A DNA stretch of 21,321 nt from CAZVLQ01 sp964628185 (GTDB taxonomy: Bacteria; Pseudomonadota; Zetaproteobacteria; Mariprofundales; Mariprofundaceae). The stretch spans positions 1 to 21,321 of the forward strand of contig CAZVLQ010000027.1 in assembly GCA_964628185.1 (NCBI GenBank). Direction: 5' to 3'. Each line of letters opens with the position of its first letter. Position 1 is the stretch's first letter. This document shows, piece by piece, positions 1 through 6,871 of the stretch. The translations under genes and the position numbers were made by a program. The notes under the pieces are model-generated. The model did no database searches. It saw nothing but the letters and a program-made list of their open reading frames with translations, and had not been told where the DNA came from.

Positions 1-10
1 ATGTCCGCCT

Positions 11-2020
11 TCATGCAATATACGGGTTAAGCAGCTCAAGAAATTCCGCCTCGGACAAAACCGGCACGCCCAGTTGCTTTGCCGTCACCAGCTTCGAACC
101 CGGATTCACACCCGCAATCACCGCCGACGTTCTGGCCGATACGCTGGATGAAACCCTGGCGCCCAGCGATTCGAGCTGTTTTTTGGCCTCCCCCCGGCTA
201 AAGGCGGCCAGCCCGCCGGTCAGCACGTAGGTTCTGCCGGCAAGCGGTCTGCCCGCATCGTCAGGCGCAATCGCCGGCCATGAAACACCGGCTTTGAGCA
301 GATGCCCGATGACCTCGCAATTCTGCGGCTGGGCAAAAAAGGTGGTAATCCGCCGCGCCACCACGGGGCCGATATCCGGCGCCTGCTGCAACTCTTCCTC
401 ATCCGCCCGCATAATGGCTTCCAGGGCGCCGAAATGGCGCGCCAGGACCATGGCCGTGGCTTCACCCACCTCCCGGATACCCAGCGCATAAATGAACCGG
501 TCCAGTGTCGTCCGCTTGCTTACCTCAATCGCCCGCAGCAAATTATCGGCTGATTTTTCACCCATGCGATCAAGGCCGGCAAGCTGCTCGTGCGTCAGCC
601 GGTAAAGACCGTCCACGTGACGAAGCATGCCGCGCTCTACCAGTTGCTCGATCAGCCTGCCGCCAAGACCATCAATATCCATGGCGCGGCGGGAAGCAAA
701 GTGCCTGATGGCTTCCCTGACCTGAGCGGGGCAGAACAGCCCGCCCGTACACCGCGCGATCGCTTCACCCTCCGCCTGCGTCACCTCCGACCCGCATTGC
801 GGGCAGCACTCCGGCAACGCCGCCCGGCGTGCATCCGCCGGCCGGAGTTCCGGTACGATGCGCGCCACCTCGGGGATGACATCCCCGGCCCGGCGCACAA
901 CCACGGTGTCGCCGATTCGCACATCCTTGCGGCGTATTTCATCCATATTGTGCAGGGTTGCATTGCTTACCGTGACGCCGCCGACAAACACCGGCTCAAG
1001 CCTTGCGACCGGTGTCAAAGCACCGGTGCGCCCGACCTGGAAGGCGATATCCAGCACGCGGGTCCTGACCTCCTCGGCCGGAAACTTGTACGCCACGGCC
1101 CAGCGCGGCGAACGGGCCACTTCCCCCAGGCGCGCATGCAGGGCAAGTTCATTCACCTTGCACACCACGCCGTCAATCTCATAGCTTAGTCCGGACCTTG
1201 CCTCGAGCATGTGCCGACAATGCGCCAGCAACGCCTCCACATCTGGCAGCACCCGGGCGTCCTGAACGGGAAATCCCAAGCGCTCAAGATACATCAGCAA
1301 GTCATGCTGGGTCGCCGCGAATCCATCTCCACCCAACCCGACGGCATAGGCGAAAAAACAAAGCGGCCGCCGCGCGGTTATTTTCGGATCGGTCTGACGC
1401 AGGGAGCCGGCCGCCGCATTGCGTGGATTGGCGAACGGCCGCTCGCCGTCCGCATGCTGCCGGGCATTGAGTTCGAGAAATGCCTTTTTCGGCATGTAAA
1501 TCTCACCTCGCACCTCCAGTTCCGGCGGCGCATCCCCGCTCAACCGCCAGGGAATATCGGCGATGGTGCGCACATTTTCCGTGACATCCTCGCCCACGCG
1601 TCCGTCGCCGCGCGTAGCGGCATAAAACAAACGCCCGCCTGTATAGCGCAGGTTGACGGCAAGCCCGTCAATCTTGGGCTCGGCGATGTAGCTGAAGGAC
1701 GTATCACCCAGCAACCGGCGCACACGGCGGTCGAAATGACGCACTTCCTCCGCATCAAAGGCATTGGCCAGCGAAAGCAGCGGTATGCCGTGCCTGCGCG
1801 GCGTAAAGGCGGTCGTAAGCGGCGCACCGACGGTCCGGCTCGGTGAGTCCGGGGGAACGGGCCCGCCCAGCGTCTGTTCCAGCTGCTCCAGTTCACGCAG
1901 AAGACGGTCATAATCCGCATCGGAAATAACCGGGTTATCCAGAATATAGTAACGGTAGTTGTGTTCCTTAAGGTCGGCCCGCAGCGACTCGATACGGTGT
2001 TTAAGCTGTTCGCTGCTCAA
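11..2020 (-). CDS. ligA: NAD-dependent DNA ligase LigA
   Basis: Seals 3'-OH/5'-phosphate nicks in duplex DNA using NAD+, in replication and repair; cytoplasmic. The 669-residue product has the full family layout: N-terminal Ia domain with the YYILDNP and DADYD motifs, adenylation domain with the catalytic lysine K116 in EPKIDGLA, OB fold, a four-cysteine zinc finger (C406, C409, C424, C430), helix-hairpin-helix region and a C-terminal BRCT domain (about 590-669). The start is TTG (2020-2018), which overlaps the TGA stop of the upstream thioredoxin gene as TTGA. No strong Shine-Dalgarno is visible, so translational coupling is inferred. The length matches the family and nothing is missing. It is the last gene of the minus-strand cluster inside the window; positions 1-10 hold nothing assignable. 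Confidence 0.98.
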   Translation of the reverse strand: MSSEQLKHRIESLRADLKEHNYRYYILDNPVISDADYDRLLRELEQLEQTLGGPVPPDSPSRTVGAPLTTAFTPRRHGIPLLSLANAFDAEEVRHFDRRVRRLLGDTSFSYIAEPKIDGLAVNLRYTGGRLFYAATRGDGRVGEDVTENVRTIADIPWRLSGDAPPELEVRGEIYMPKKAFLELNARQHADGERPFANPRNAAAGSLRQTDPKITARRPLCFFAYAVGLGGDGFAATQHDLLMYLERLGFPVQDARVLPDVEALLAHCRHMLEARSGLSYEIDGVVCKVNELALHARLGEVARSPRWAVAYKFPAEEVRTRVLDIAFQVGRTGALTPVARLEPVFVGGVTVSNATLHNMDEIRRKDVRIGDTVVVRRAGDVIPEVARIVPELRPADARRAALPECCPQCGSEVTQAEGEAIARCTGGLFCPAQVREAIRHFASRRAMDIDGLGGRLIEQLVERGMLRHVDGLYRLTHEQLAGLDRMGEKSADNLLRAIEVSKRTTLDRFIYALGIREVGEATAMVLARHFGALEAIMRADEEELQQAPDIGPVVARRITTFFAQPQNCEVIGHLLKAGVSWPAIAPDDAGRPLAGRTYVLTGGLAAFSRGEAKKQLESLGARVSSSVSARTSAVIAGVNPGSKLVTAKQLGVPVLSEAEFLELLNPYIA

Positions 2021-2538
2021 CCGTGTGATTTGCTGATCAGCATCGCCTGGATCACGCCCATAACCTGGGGATCAGTCCAGTCCCTCGCGCCGATAAGATG
2101 GTAGCGCACCTTTCCGCCACGATCAATCAGAAAGGTTTCCGGATAGCGAAACACACCATAGCGATGCGAAACATTCGCCTCGATATCATGCAGTACTTCA
2201 AAGGGAATGCTGTGTTCGCGCACGAAACCTTCCAGCTCGCGTTTGTCCCGGTCCACGGATACGGCGACGATTTTCAGACCATGATCCTTCAGCTTCTGAT
2301 GCAGCGTCACCATGGAAGGCATTTCTCGACGGCACGGGGGGCACCATGTCGCCCAGAAATTCAGCAGCACCACCTGCCCCCTCGGCAATGATTGTTTCGT
2401 TCCCTGCAAATCATTCAATGAAAATTCAGGGGCCAGGTCCCCTTCATTGACCACGGATGGGGCTGCGGGCAATGCATACCAGGCGACAGCGGCGATCACG
2501 GCCAGCAGCCCGCCCATAACCAGCCAGCGTTTTAACAT
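2017..2538 (-). CDS. TlpA/ResA-like membrane-anchored thioredoxin
   Basis: A 173-residue thioredoxin-fold protein. An N-terminal hydrophobic segment (residues about 5-23), followed by LPAAPS, reads as a signal anchor or uncleaved signal, which places the domain in the periplasm. The AhpC/TSA-redoxin fold carries the CxxC active site WCPPC (C66, C69) in NFWATWCPPCRREMP and a later cis-proline stretch, RYPETFLID. Family members reduce disulfides, for example in cytochrome c maturation or in substrates of partner redox proteins; the substrate here is not evident. The start ATG overlaps the stop of the glutaredoxin-like gene by 7 nt (ATGTTAA), and the stop overlaps ligA by 4 nt. Being beside RseC, DegP and a glutaredoxin-like protein suggests envelope redox maintenance (inference). 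Confidence 0.9.
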   Translation of the reverse strand: MLKRWLVMGGLLAVIAAVAWYALPAAPSVVNEGDLAPEFSLNDLQGTKQSLPRGQVVLLNFWATWCPPCRREMPSMVTLHQKLKDHGLKIVAVSVDRDKRELEGFVREHSIPFEVLHDIEANVSHRYGVFRYPETFLIDRGGKVRYHLIGARDWTDPQVMGVIQAMLISKSHG

Positions 2539-2792
2539 GTAACGCCCCCGAGTTCCGCCATCAACGCGCCGGATTCAAGCCGGTGCCTGAAGCGCAACTC
2601 GCCATTCACCAGAACAACCGGAACGTCCATGCCATAGCGAACCAGCAGGGACTTGTCCCGATCCACATCAATGCTTTCCCATGTGCATAAGCCTTGCTCC
2701 GCCGCCTGTTTGACCACCATCACCGCGTGCTCGCACAAACCGCAGTCATGTCGGCTCATGACCTGCACATGGGGCATACGCCTGTCAGCCAT
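2532..2792 (-). CDS. Glutaredoxin-like protein (Glrx-like/DUF836 type)
   Basis: An 86-residue small cytoplasmic redox protein of the glutaredoxin-like family. A CxxC motif (DCGLCEHA, C17/C20) follows the first beta strand, and VPVVLVNGELRFRHRL matches the cis-proline and C-terminal part of the fold. The reading frame stays open upstream to 2903, but that part lies inside degP. I chose the ATG at 2792 because it overlaps the degP stop by 8 nt (ATGGCTGA), typical of translational coupling. A second ATG at 2777 is a possible alternative; neither has a strong Shine-Dalgarno. In many gammaproteobacteria a similar gene follows mucD/degP, so the pairing is conserved context rather than chance. The physiological substrate is unknown. 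Confidence 0.85.
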   Translation of the reverse strand: MADRRMPHVQVMSRHDCGLCEHAVMVVKQAAEQGLCTWESIDVDRDKSLLVRYGMDVPVVLVNGELRFRHRLESGALMAELGGVTC

Positions 2793-4179
2793 GCCGCTTT
2801 GATAAGCGCATAATAACAAAAATGGCATTGCCATGGCGGTCAAGCAGAAGCTGCAAAATATCGCCGCCCTTGAAGTCCCGCGCCATATGGTTGAACTGGG
2901 CAAGATTTTTCACGGGATGGCGATTGATCCGGAAGATGACGTCGCCACGTTGGATTCCGGCCCGCTGCGCCGGAGAACCGGGCCTCACCTGCTGGACAAC
3001 CACGCCCTGCTGCACCCGGGTTTGTAATTTCTTGGCCAGATCGCGATCCAGATCACGGAGCAGCAAGCCCAGGCTGGCCTGCTCCTTGCGGGTTTCGTTC
3101 TTCTTCGCTGCTATTTCCGGCATCTTTTCCACCCGCACGGTCAACGTCACGGGCCGGCCATTGCGGATCAGACCGATGGGCACTTTATCGCCGGGCTTAT
3201 GCCTCGAAACGCGAAGCGGCAAATCATGCATGTGCTCAATGGCGGCACCGTCAATACTGACAATGACATCGCCGGGCTTGATACCCGCCTTGTCCGCCGC
3301 CGAGCCGTTCTCGACCTGCCGGACCAGCGCACCATTTCTGTTCTTCAGTCCAAGCGCCTGCATCGTGGCCTTGTCTACTGCCGCGATATACACCCCCAGT
3401 CTGGCCCGTGTGACATGACCGGTTGCGCGCAATTCATCAATCACGGGCCGGGCCAGGTTCACGGGAATAGCAAAGCCGATACCATTGTTGCCTCCGCTGC
3501 TTGAGTAAATGGCGGTATTGATCCCCACGACCTCGCCCCTGGTATTAAACAGTGGCCCGCCTGAATTACCCGGGTTAATAGCGGCATCGGTTTGAATGAA
3601 GCTGTCATATGGACCGGCGCCGATCACCCGTCCCTTGGCGGAAACAATGCCCGCCGTAACCGTCTGCTCCAGACCGAAGGGATTGCCGATGGCAACAACC
3701 CAGTCGCCCACGCGCAGTTGATCGGAATTGCCGATCCGCACCGTCTTCAGCCCCGTGGCCTCCACCTTGAGCAGGGCGATATCCAGCTTCTCATCCGTAC
3801 CGATCAGTTTGGCATTGTATTCCTTTCCGTTTTTCATCTTGACGACGATTTCGTCCGCCCCGGCAATGACATGGTTGTTGGTAACCACAAAGCCGTCCGC
3901 TGAAATAATAAAGCCGGTGCCCAGCGCATGCCGTTCGCGCGGCGGCAGGTTCCGGAAGTTGTGAAAAAACTGATCAAACGGGGACCCGGGCGGAAACCCG
4001 AAACCGGGAGGAAGACCGCGCCGGCCCTTGACCAGCTGTGTCGTACTGATATTAACCACGGCGTCGGCCTGTGACGCAGCCAGATCAGCAAAACTGTCCG
4101 GAACAGCATGGCCGGGGGCGGGAAAAAGAAAAACAAGCGCAAATGAAACAGCAACAAATCTGGCGAATCTCACGGGCAT
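2785..4179 (-). CDS. degP: Periplasmic serine protease DegP/MucD (Do family)
   Basis: An HtrA-type protease/chaperone that degrades or refolds damaged envelope proteins. A signal peptide (hydrophobic VAVSFALVFLF, cleavage probably after GHA, residue 25) is followed by the trypsin-like domain with catalytic triad H103 (TNNHVIAG), D133 (KLDIALL) and S206 (NPGNSGGP), then PDZ1 (about 255-345) and PDZ2 (about 370-460). Length of 464 residues is normal for DegP/MucD. Start: ATG at 4179 lies only 1 nt after AAGGAG, while GTG at 4173 has about 7 nt spacing and is at least as likely, giving a protein shorter by two residues. rseC lies upstream on the same strand across a 225-bp gap holding an inverted-repeat element. 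I see no clear sigma-E style promoter there. Confidence 0.97.
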   Translation of the reverse strand: MPVRFARFVAVSFALVFLFPAPGHAVPDSFADLAASQADAVVNISTTQLVKGRRGLPPGFGFPPGSPFDQFFHNFRNLPPRERHALGTGFIISADGFVVTNNHVIAGADEIVVKMKNGKEYNAKLIGTDEKLDIALLKVEATGLKTVRIGNSDQLRVGDWVVAIGNPFGLEQTVTAGIVSAKGRVIGAGPYDSFIQTDAAINPGNSGGPLFNTRGEVVGINTAIYSSSGGNNGIGFAIPVNLARPVIDELRATGHVTRARLGVYIAAVDKATMQALGLKNRNGALVRQVENGSAADKAGIKPGDVIVSIDGAAIEHMHDLPLRVSRHKPGDKVPIGLIRNGRPVTLTVRVEKMPEIAAKKNETRKEQASLGLLLRDLDRDLAKKLQTRVQQGVVVQQVRPGSPAQRAGIQRGDVIFRINRHPVKNLAQFNHMARDFKGGDILQLLLDRHGNAIFVIMRLSKRHG

Positions 4180-4404
4180 ACTCCTTGTTTCAGATCGGTA
4201 ACAGCCATTCTGGGCAATTCAACATGAAAAATAAATGAAATAAAGCGGGCAAACCAAAAGAACCGCGAATGCACGCGAATATACGCGAATCAGGCGGCTT
4301 TAATGACATGGCATTGACGTAATTTTCACCGTAGCTTCAGTGTTGCTATCCATATTTTACGCATTTTTCCCATTTATTGGCGTTGATTCGCGTGCATTCG
4401 CGGT
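4180..4404. other. rseC-degP intergenic region
   Basis: A 225-bp non-coding gap between two minus-strand genes, by far the least gene-like stretch of the window. About 65 percent is taken up by the inverted-repeat element described separately. The remaining part near degP (4180-4260) is AT-rich and holds the degP Shine-Dalgarno at about 4181-4186. Inside the element a TAAAAT hexamer on the minus strand (4354-4359) could serve as a -10 box toward degP, but I find no matching -35. No rho-independent terminator after rseC is visible apart from the repeat arms themselves. Confidence 0.6.
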
Positions 4405-4405
4405 T
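4261..4405. repeat. 145-bp inverted-repeat (MITE-like) element built of CGCGAAT blocks
   Basis: Terminal 20-bp perfect inverted repeats AACCGCGAATGCACGCGAAT (4261-4280, and its exact complement at 4386-4405) bound an AT-rich core. Pairing continues imperfectly for about 12 more bp. The left arm holds three CGCGAAT blocks at a strict 10-bp period (4264, 4274, 4284) and the right arm two ATTCGCG blocks (4386, 4396). A 16-bp imperfect palindrome centred on AGCT lies at 4327-4342, within 2 bp of the element's midpoint. There is no ORF inside and no evident target-site duplication. The symmetry suggests a non-autonomous mobile repeat or a long-hairpin REP-type sequence; its mobility is inferred. 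Confidence 0.75.
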
Positions 4406-4872
4406 CAATCCTGCTTGGTTCCGGCCACGCCGGGTTGGGAATGACGCGGGCTGATGCGGACGATGCGCCCGGTCGGGGATGCCTGCGCGCCGGATGAATG
4501 CCGCAGCCATGCAAAGGCCGCGCCCAGTCCCAGAGCCGCCCCGCCGGCGGCCCAGAGGTCGGGCGCGGAAGCGGCATACGCAAGCGCGAGAGAGCGGCTG
4601 GTAAAGCCGGCCACGAAAAAGGCCAGCATCGGAATCCCGTACAGACGAAGGGCGGCGCGCATCAGCACGCCGTCGGGAACATCGATCATGACCGCTTCTC
4701 CCGGTCTTGCGCCGATGGAATTATCCACGCGCATTTCGGCGAATCGCTCCACCCACGATCCCAAAGTGCCACAGGCGCTCTGGCCGGCGCACTGGCCGCA
4801 GGCGGATAACCTGCGCCCGCGCACCATGGCCTCTTCTCCGATAACGTTCATAACAATGACAGCCTGTTCCAT
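4405..4872 (-). CDS. rseC: RseC/MucC family membrane protein
   Basis: A 155-residue inner-membrane protein of the RseC/MucC family, linked in other bacteria to envelope stress and to the SoxR-reducing system. The N-terminal part starts MEQAVIVMNV and has the family cysteine motif C25-x2-C28-x5-C34 (ACGQCAGQSACG). A short beta-rich segment follows, then two transmembrane helices at about 73-92 and 104-123. The start ATG at 4872 has an AGAGGTG Shine-Dalgarno. The TGA stop takes its last base from the right end of the inverted-repeat element, so the C-terminal tail after the second helix may have been altered by the insertion. It is divergent from nadB. No rpoE, rseA or rseB lies upstream, unlike the usual arrangement. 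Confidence 0.9.
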   Translation of the reverse strand: MEQAVIVMNVIGEEAMVRGRRLSACGQCAGQSACGTLGSWVERFAEMRVDNSIGARPGEAVMIDVPDGVLMRAALRLYGIPMLAFFVAGFTSRSLALAYAASAPDLWAAGGAALGLGAAFAWLRHSSGAQASPTGRIVRISPRHSQPGVAGTKQD

Positions 4873-4900
4873 ATGGCACCTCTGACAAAAAAACGGCAGT

Positions 4901-4929
4901 TTACCGTATGACCAGTCGCAGCGTAAGAT
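4901..4929 (+). promoter_or_regulatory. Weak candidate sigma-70 promoter for nadB
   Basis: In the 78-bp divergent gap between rseC and nadB (4873-4950), TTACCG (4901-4906) and TAAGAT (4924-4929) are separated by 17 bp and point at nadB, whose ATG lies 21 nt beyond the -10 box. The matches to consensus are modest (3/6 and 4/6). nadB has no recognisable Shine-Dalgarno before its start. A 6-bp inverted pair CCGTAT (4904-4909) / ATACGG (4928-4933) overlaps the boxes and could be an operator, but this is speculative. No convincing promoter toward rseC was found. Confidence 0.25.
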
Positions 4930-4950
4930 ACGGATATTTCAAAACATGCA

Positions 4951-6537
4951 ATGAAGAACACGACGACGTTTGACTATCTTGTGATCGGCAGCGGTGCCGC
5001 CGGCCTGCTTGCAGCCAATCTGCTGGCGGAGCATGGGCAGGTTGCCGTTGTCAACAAGGGGAAATTTACCGATTCCAACACATGGTATGCCCAGGGCGGC
5101 ATCGCCGGCGTAACGGATGCGGATGACTCCGTTGAAAACCATGTTGAGGACACCCTGAAAGCAGGCGCGGGTCTGTGTCACGAAGAAGCAGTGCGGAAAA
5201 TCATCGGCAGGGGCGGCCGCATGATCCGTGAACTTGTGGCATTCGGCACGCCTTTTGATACCGAAGGCGGGCATTTGCACCTGGCCCGCGAGGCGGCCCA
5301 TTCCCACCGGCGTATCGCCCACGCCAAGGATGCCACCGGCCGCGCCGTGGAAGAGGCCCTGCTCAGGCCCGTACAGTCCAACCCGAATATCGCCTGCTTC
5401 CAGCACTATATGGCCGTCGATGTCATTACGGCCCGCCATCTGGGACGCCGGGTGCGGGGAACTGATCGCTGCCTGGGCGCCTACATCCTCACACCGGACG
5501 GGACAGTGCTCACCTTGCCCGCCCGCTGCACTATTCTCGCCACCGGCGGCGCCGGCAAGGTGTACATGTACACATCCAATCCGCATGTCGCCACCGGAGA
5601 CGGCATCGCCATGGCCTGGCGCGCCGGATGCCCGGTTATGAATCTTGAATTCATCCAGTTTCACCCAACCTGCCTGTTTCACCCGCAAGGCTCCACCCAG
5701 TTGCTGACCGAGGCGTTGCGGGGTGAAGGTGCCGTCCTGACGGACGGAAACGGCCGGCGTTTCATGGCGGGCTATGACGAGCGCGCCGAACTGGCGCCGC
5801 GTGATATTGTCGCCCGCGCCATTGACCATGAAATGAAGAAATGCGGCGGCGACCATATGTTTCTCGATGCACGGCCTCTGGGCGGGAAGAAGATCGGGTC
5901 TCATTTTCCCAATATTTTCAACCGCCTGCTGGCGCTGGGAATCGATATGCGCAAGGAACCGGTGCCGATCGTGCCGGCCGCGCATTATATGTGCGGCGGC
6001 GTAAAAACAGACGTGCGCGGCAGGACGAATATCCGGGGGCTTTATGCCATTGGCGAAGCGGCCTGCACCGGACTGCATGGCGCCAACCGCCTGGCCAGCA
6101 ATTCACTGCTTGAGTGCCTGGTGATGGCGGAATTATGCGCGCGGGACATCGCCGGACAGCGGGCGGCGGCATTGCCCCGATTACCCGAATGGGACAGCAG
6201 CGGCGTGGTGCCGGAAAATGAGCGTATACAGATCAAGCAGAACTGGGATGAAATACGGGCGACCATGTCCAACTATGTGGGCATCGTCCGCTCCGATGAA
6301 CGCCTCAGAAGGGCGCGGCGCAGGCTGACCATCATCCGTGAGGAAATCGCCTCTTATTACTGGCAGCATCCCATCAGCCGCGATCTGATCGAACTGCGCA
6401 ACCTGTCTCTGGTGGCGGAACTGATTGTCCGCTCGGCCCAGAGCCGCAAGGAATCACGCGGTCTGCATTATTCCACAGACTACCCGGAGCTGCTGCCCGA
6501 AACCCGCGACACTATTCTTGTGCCGGAGCCGCTGTGA
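4951..6537 (+). CDS. nadB: L-aspartate oxidase NadB
   Basis: FAD-dependent oxidation of L-aspartate to iminoaspartate, the first step of de novo NAD synthesis, with NadA as next enzyme; cytoplasmic. The 528-residue product starts with the dinucleotide-binding motif VIGSGAAG (residues 11-18) and carries REAAHSHRRIAHAKDATG, EFIQFHPT (H238), TEALRGEGA, APRDIVARA (R284), AHYMCGGV (H345) and RLASNSLLE, all family signatures. The C-terminal helical domain is complete. The start ATG at 4951 fits the family N-terminus, although no Shine-Dalgarno is visible. The gene is divergent from rseC and overlaps acyP by 4 nt (GTGA). nadA and nadC are not in the window. In many gammaproteobacteria nadB neighbours rpoE-rseABC, which explains its placement beside rseC. 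Confidence 0.98.
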   Translation: MKNTTTFDYLVIGSGAAGLLAANLLAEHGQVAVVNKGKFTDSNTWYAQGGIAGVTDADDSVENHVEDTLKAGAGLCHEEAVRKIIGRGGRMIRELVAFGTPFDTEGGHLHLAREAAHSHRRIAHAKDATGRAVEEALLRPVQSNPNIACFQHYMAVDVITARHLGRRVRGTDRCLGAYILTPDGTVLTLPARCTILATGGAGKVYMYTSNPHVATGDGIAMAWRAGCPVMNLEFIQFHPTCLFHPQGSTQLLTEALRGEGAVLTDGNGRRFMAGYDERAELAPRDIVARAIDHEMKKCGGDHMFLDARPLGGKKIGSHFPNIFNRLLALGIDMRKEPVPIVPAAHYMCGGVKTDVRGRTNIRGLYAIGEAACTGLHGANRLASNSLLECLVMAELCARDIAGQRAAALPRLPEWDSSGVVPENERIQIKQNWDEIRATMSNYVGIVRSDERLRRARRRLTIIREEIASYYWQHPISRDLIELRNLSLVAELIVRSAQSRKESRGLHYSTDYPELLPETRDTILVPEPL

Positions 6538-6827
6538 TCCCATGCGGTGAAAAACATTGCCTGCGCATTCGTGTCGGCGGGCACGTACAGGGCGTCTGCT
6601 TTCGCCACTACGCCCGAATGGAAGCGAAACGGCTGGGAATCACGGGCTGGGTGCGCAACATGTCGGATGGAAGCGTTGAGGCGCTCATTTGCGGCGATGA
6701 CGAACAATTGACCGCCATGCGAAAATGGCTGTGGCACGGTCCGGAAACAGCCCGCGTGGTCAGCCTGAAGGCCGAAAAAGTCAACCTCAGGGACATCCCG
6801 GCGGAATTTGACCTTACCTGGGGATAA
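6534..6827 (+). CDS. acyP: Acylphosphatase
   Basis: A 97-residue enzyme that hydrolyses acyl-phosphate bonds (for example acetyl phosphate or carbamoyl phosphate) in the cytoplasm. The family signature is intact: GHVQGVCFRHYA with catalytic R24 and GWVRNMSDGSVE with catalytic N42. The start is GTG overlapping the nadB TGA as GTGA, so translation is probably coupled to nadB. The N-terminus MIPCGEKHC is slightly longer than usual before the first beta strand. The physiological role of bacterial acylphosphatases is not well defined, and a link to NAD synthesis is not established. The gene ends 3 nt before a hairpin terminator shared with the 3' end of rplQ. Confidence 0.95.
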   Translation: MIPCGEKHCLRIRVGGHVQGVCFRHYARMEAKRLGITGWVRNMSDGSVEALICGDDEQLTAMRKWLWHGPETARVVSLKAEKVNLRDIPAEFDLTWG

Positions 6828-6829
6828 AC

Positions 6830-6871
6830 GCTGCAATCAAAGGAAGGGCTGCATAATTGCAGCTTATTTTT
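6830..6871 (+). terminator. Rho-independent terminator of nadB-acyP, overlapping the rplQ 3' end
   Basis: GCTGCA (6848-6853), loop TAAT, TGCAGC (6858-6863), then TTATTTTT (6864-6871) on the plus strand. A competing longer hairpin pairs GCTGCAAT (6830-6837) with ATTGCAGC (6856-6863). The plus-strand T-tract lies inside the last codons and stop of rplQ. In the minus direction the same hairpins follow the rplQ stop directly but lack a good T-tract (CCTTCC or GTTTATCC follow), so termination of the ribosomal operon here would be weak or depend on Rho. Confidence 0.8.

Noticed and set aside
2793..2903. Upstream extension of the glutaredoxin-like frame with a hydrophobic stretch resembling a signal peptide
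   Set aside because: This part overlaps the conserved PDZ2 coding end of degP; the ATG overlapping the degP stop fits coupling and family length better.
4386..4405. Right repeat arm as a simple terminator of rseC
   Set aside because: The pairing arm is over 100 nt away and no T-tract follows, so it does not look like a rho-independent terminator.
4939..6078. A 379-codon minus-strand open frame opposite nadB
   Set aside because: It is a shadow of nadB, whose motifs are unambiguous; low-complexity composition and no family resemblance.
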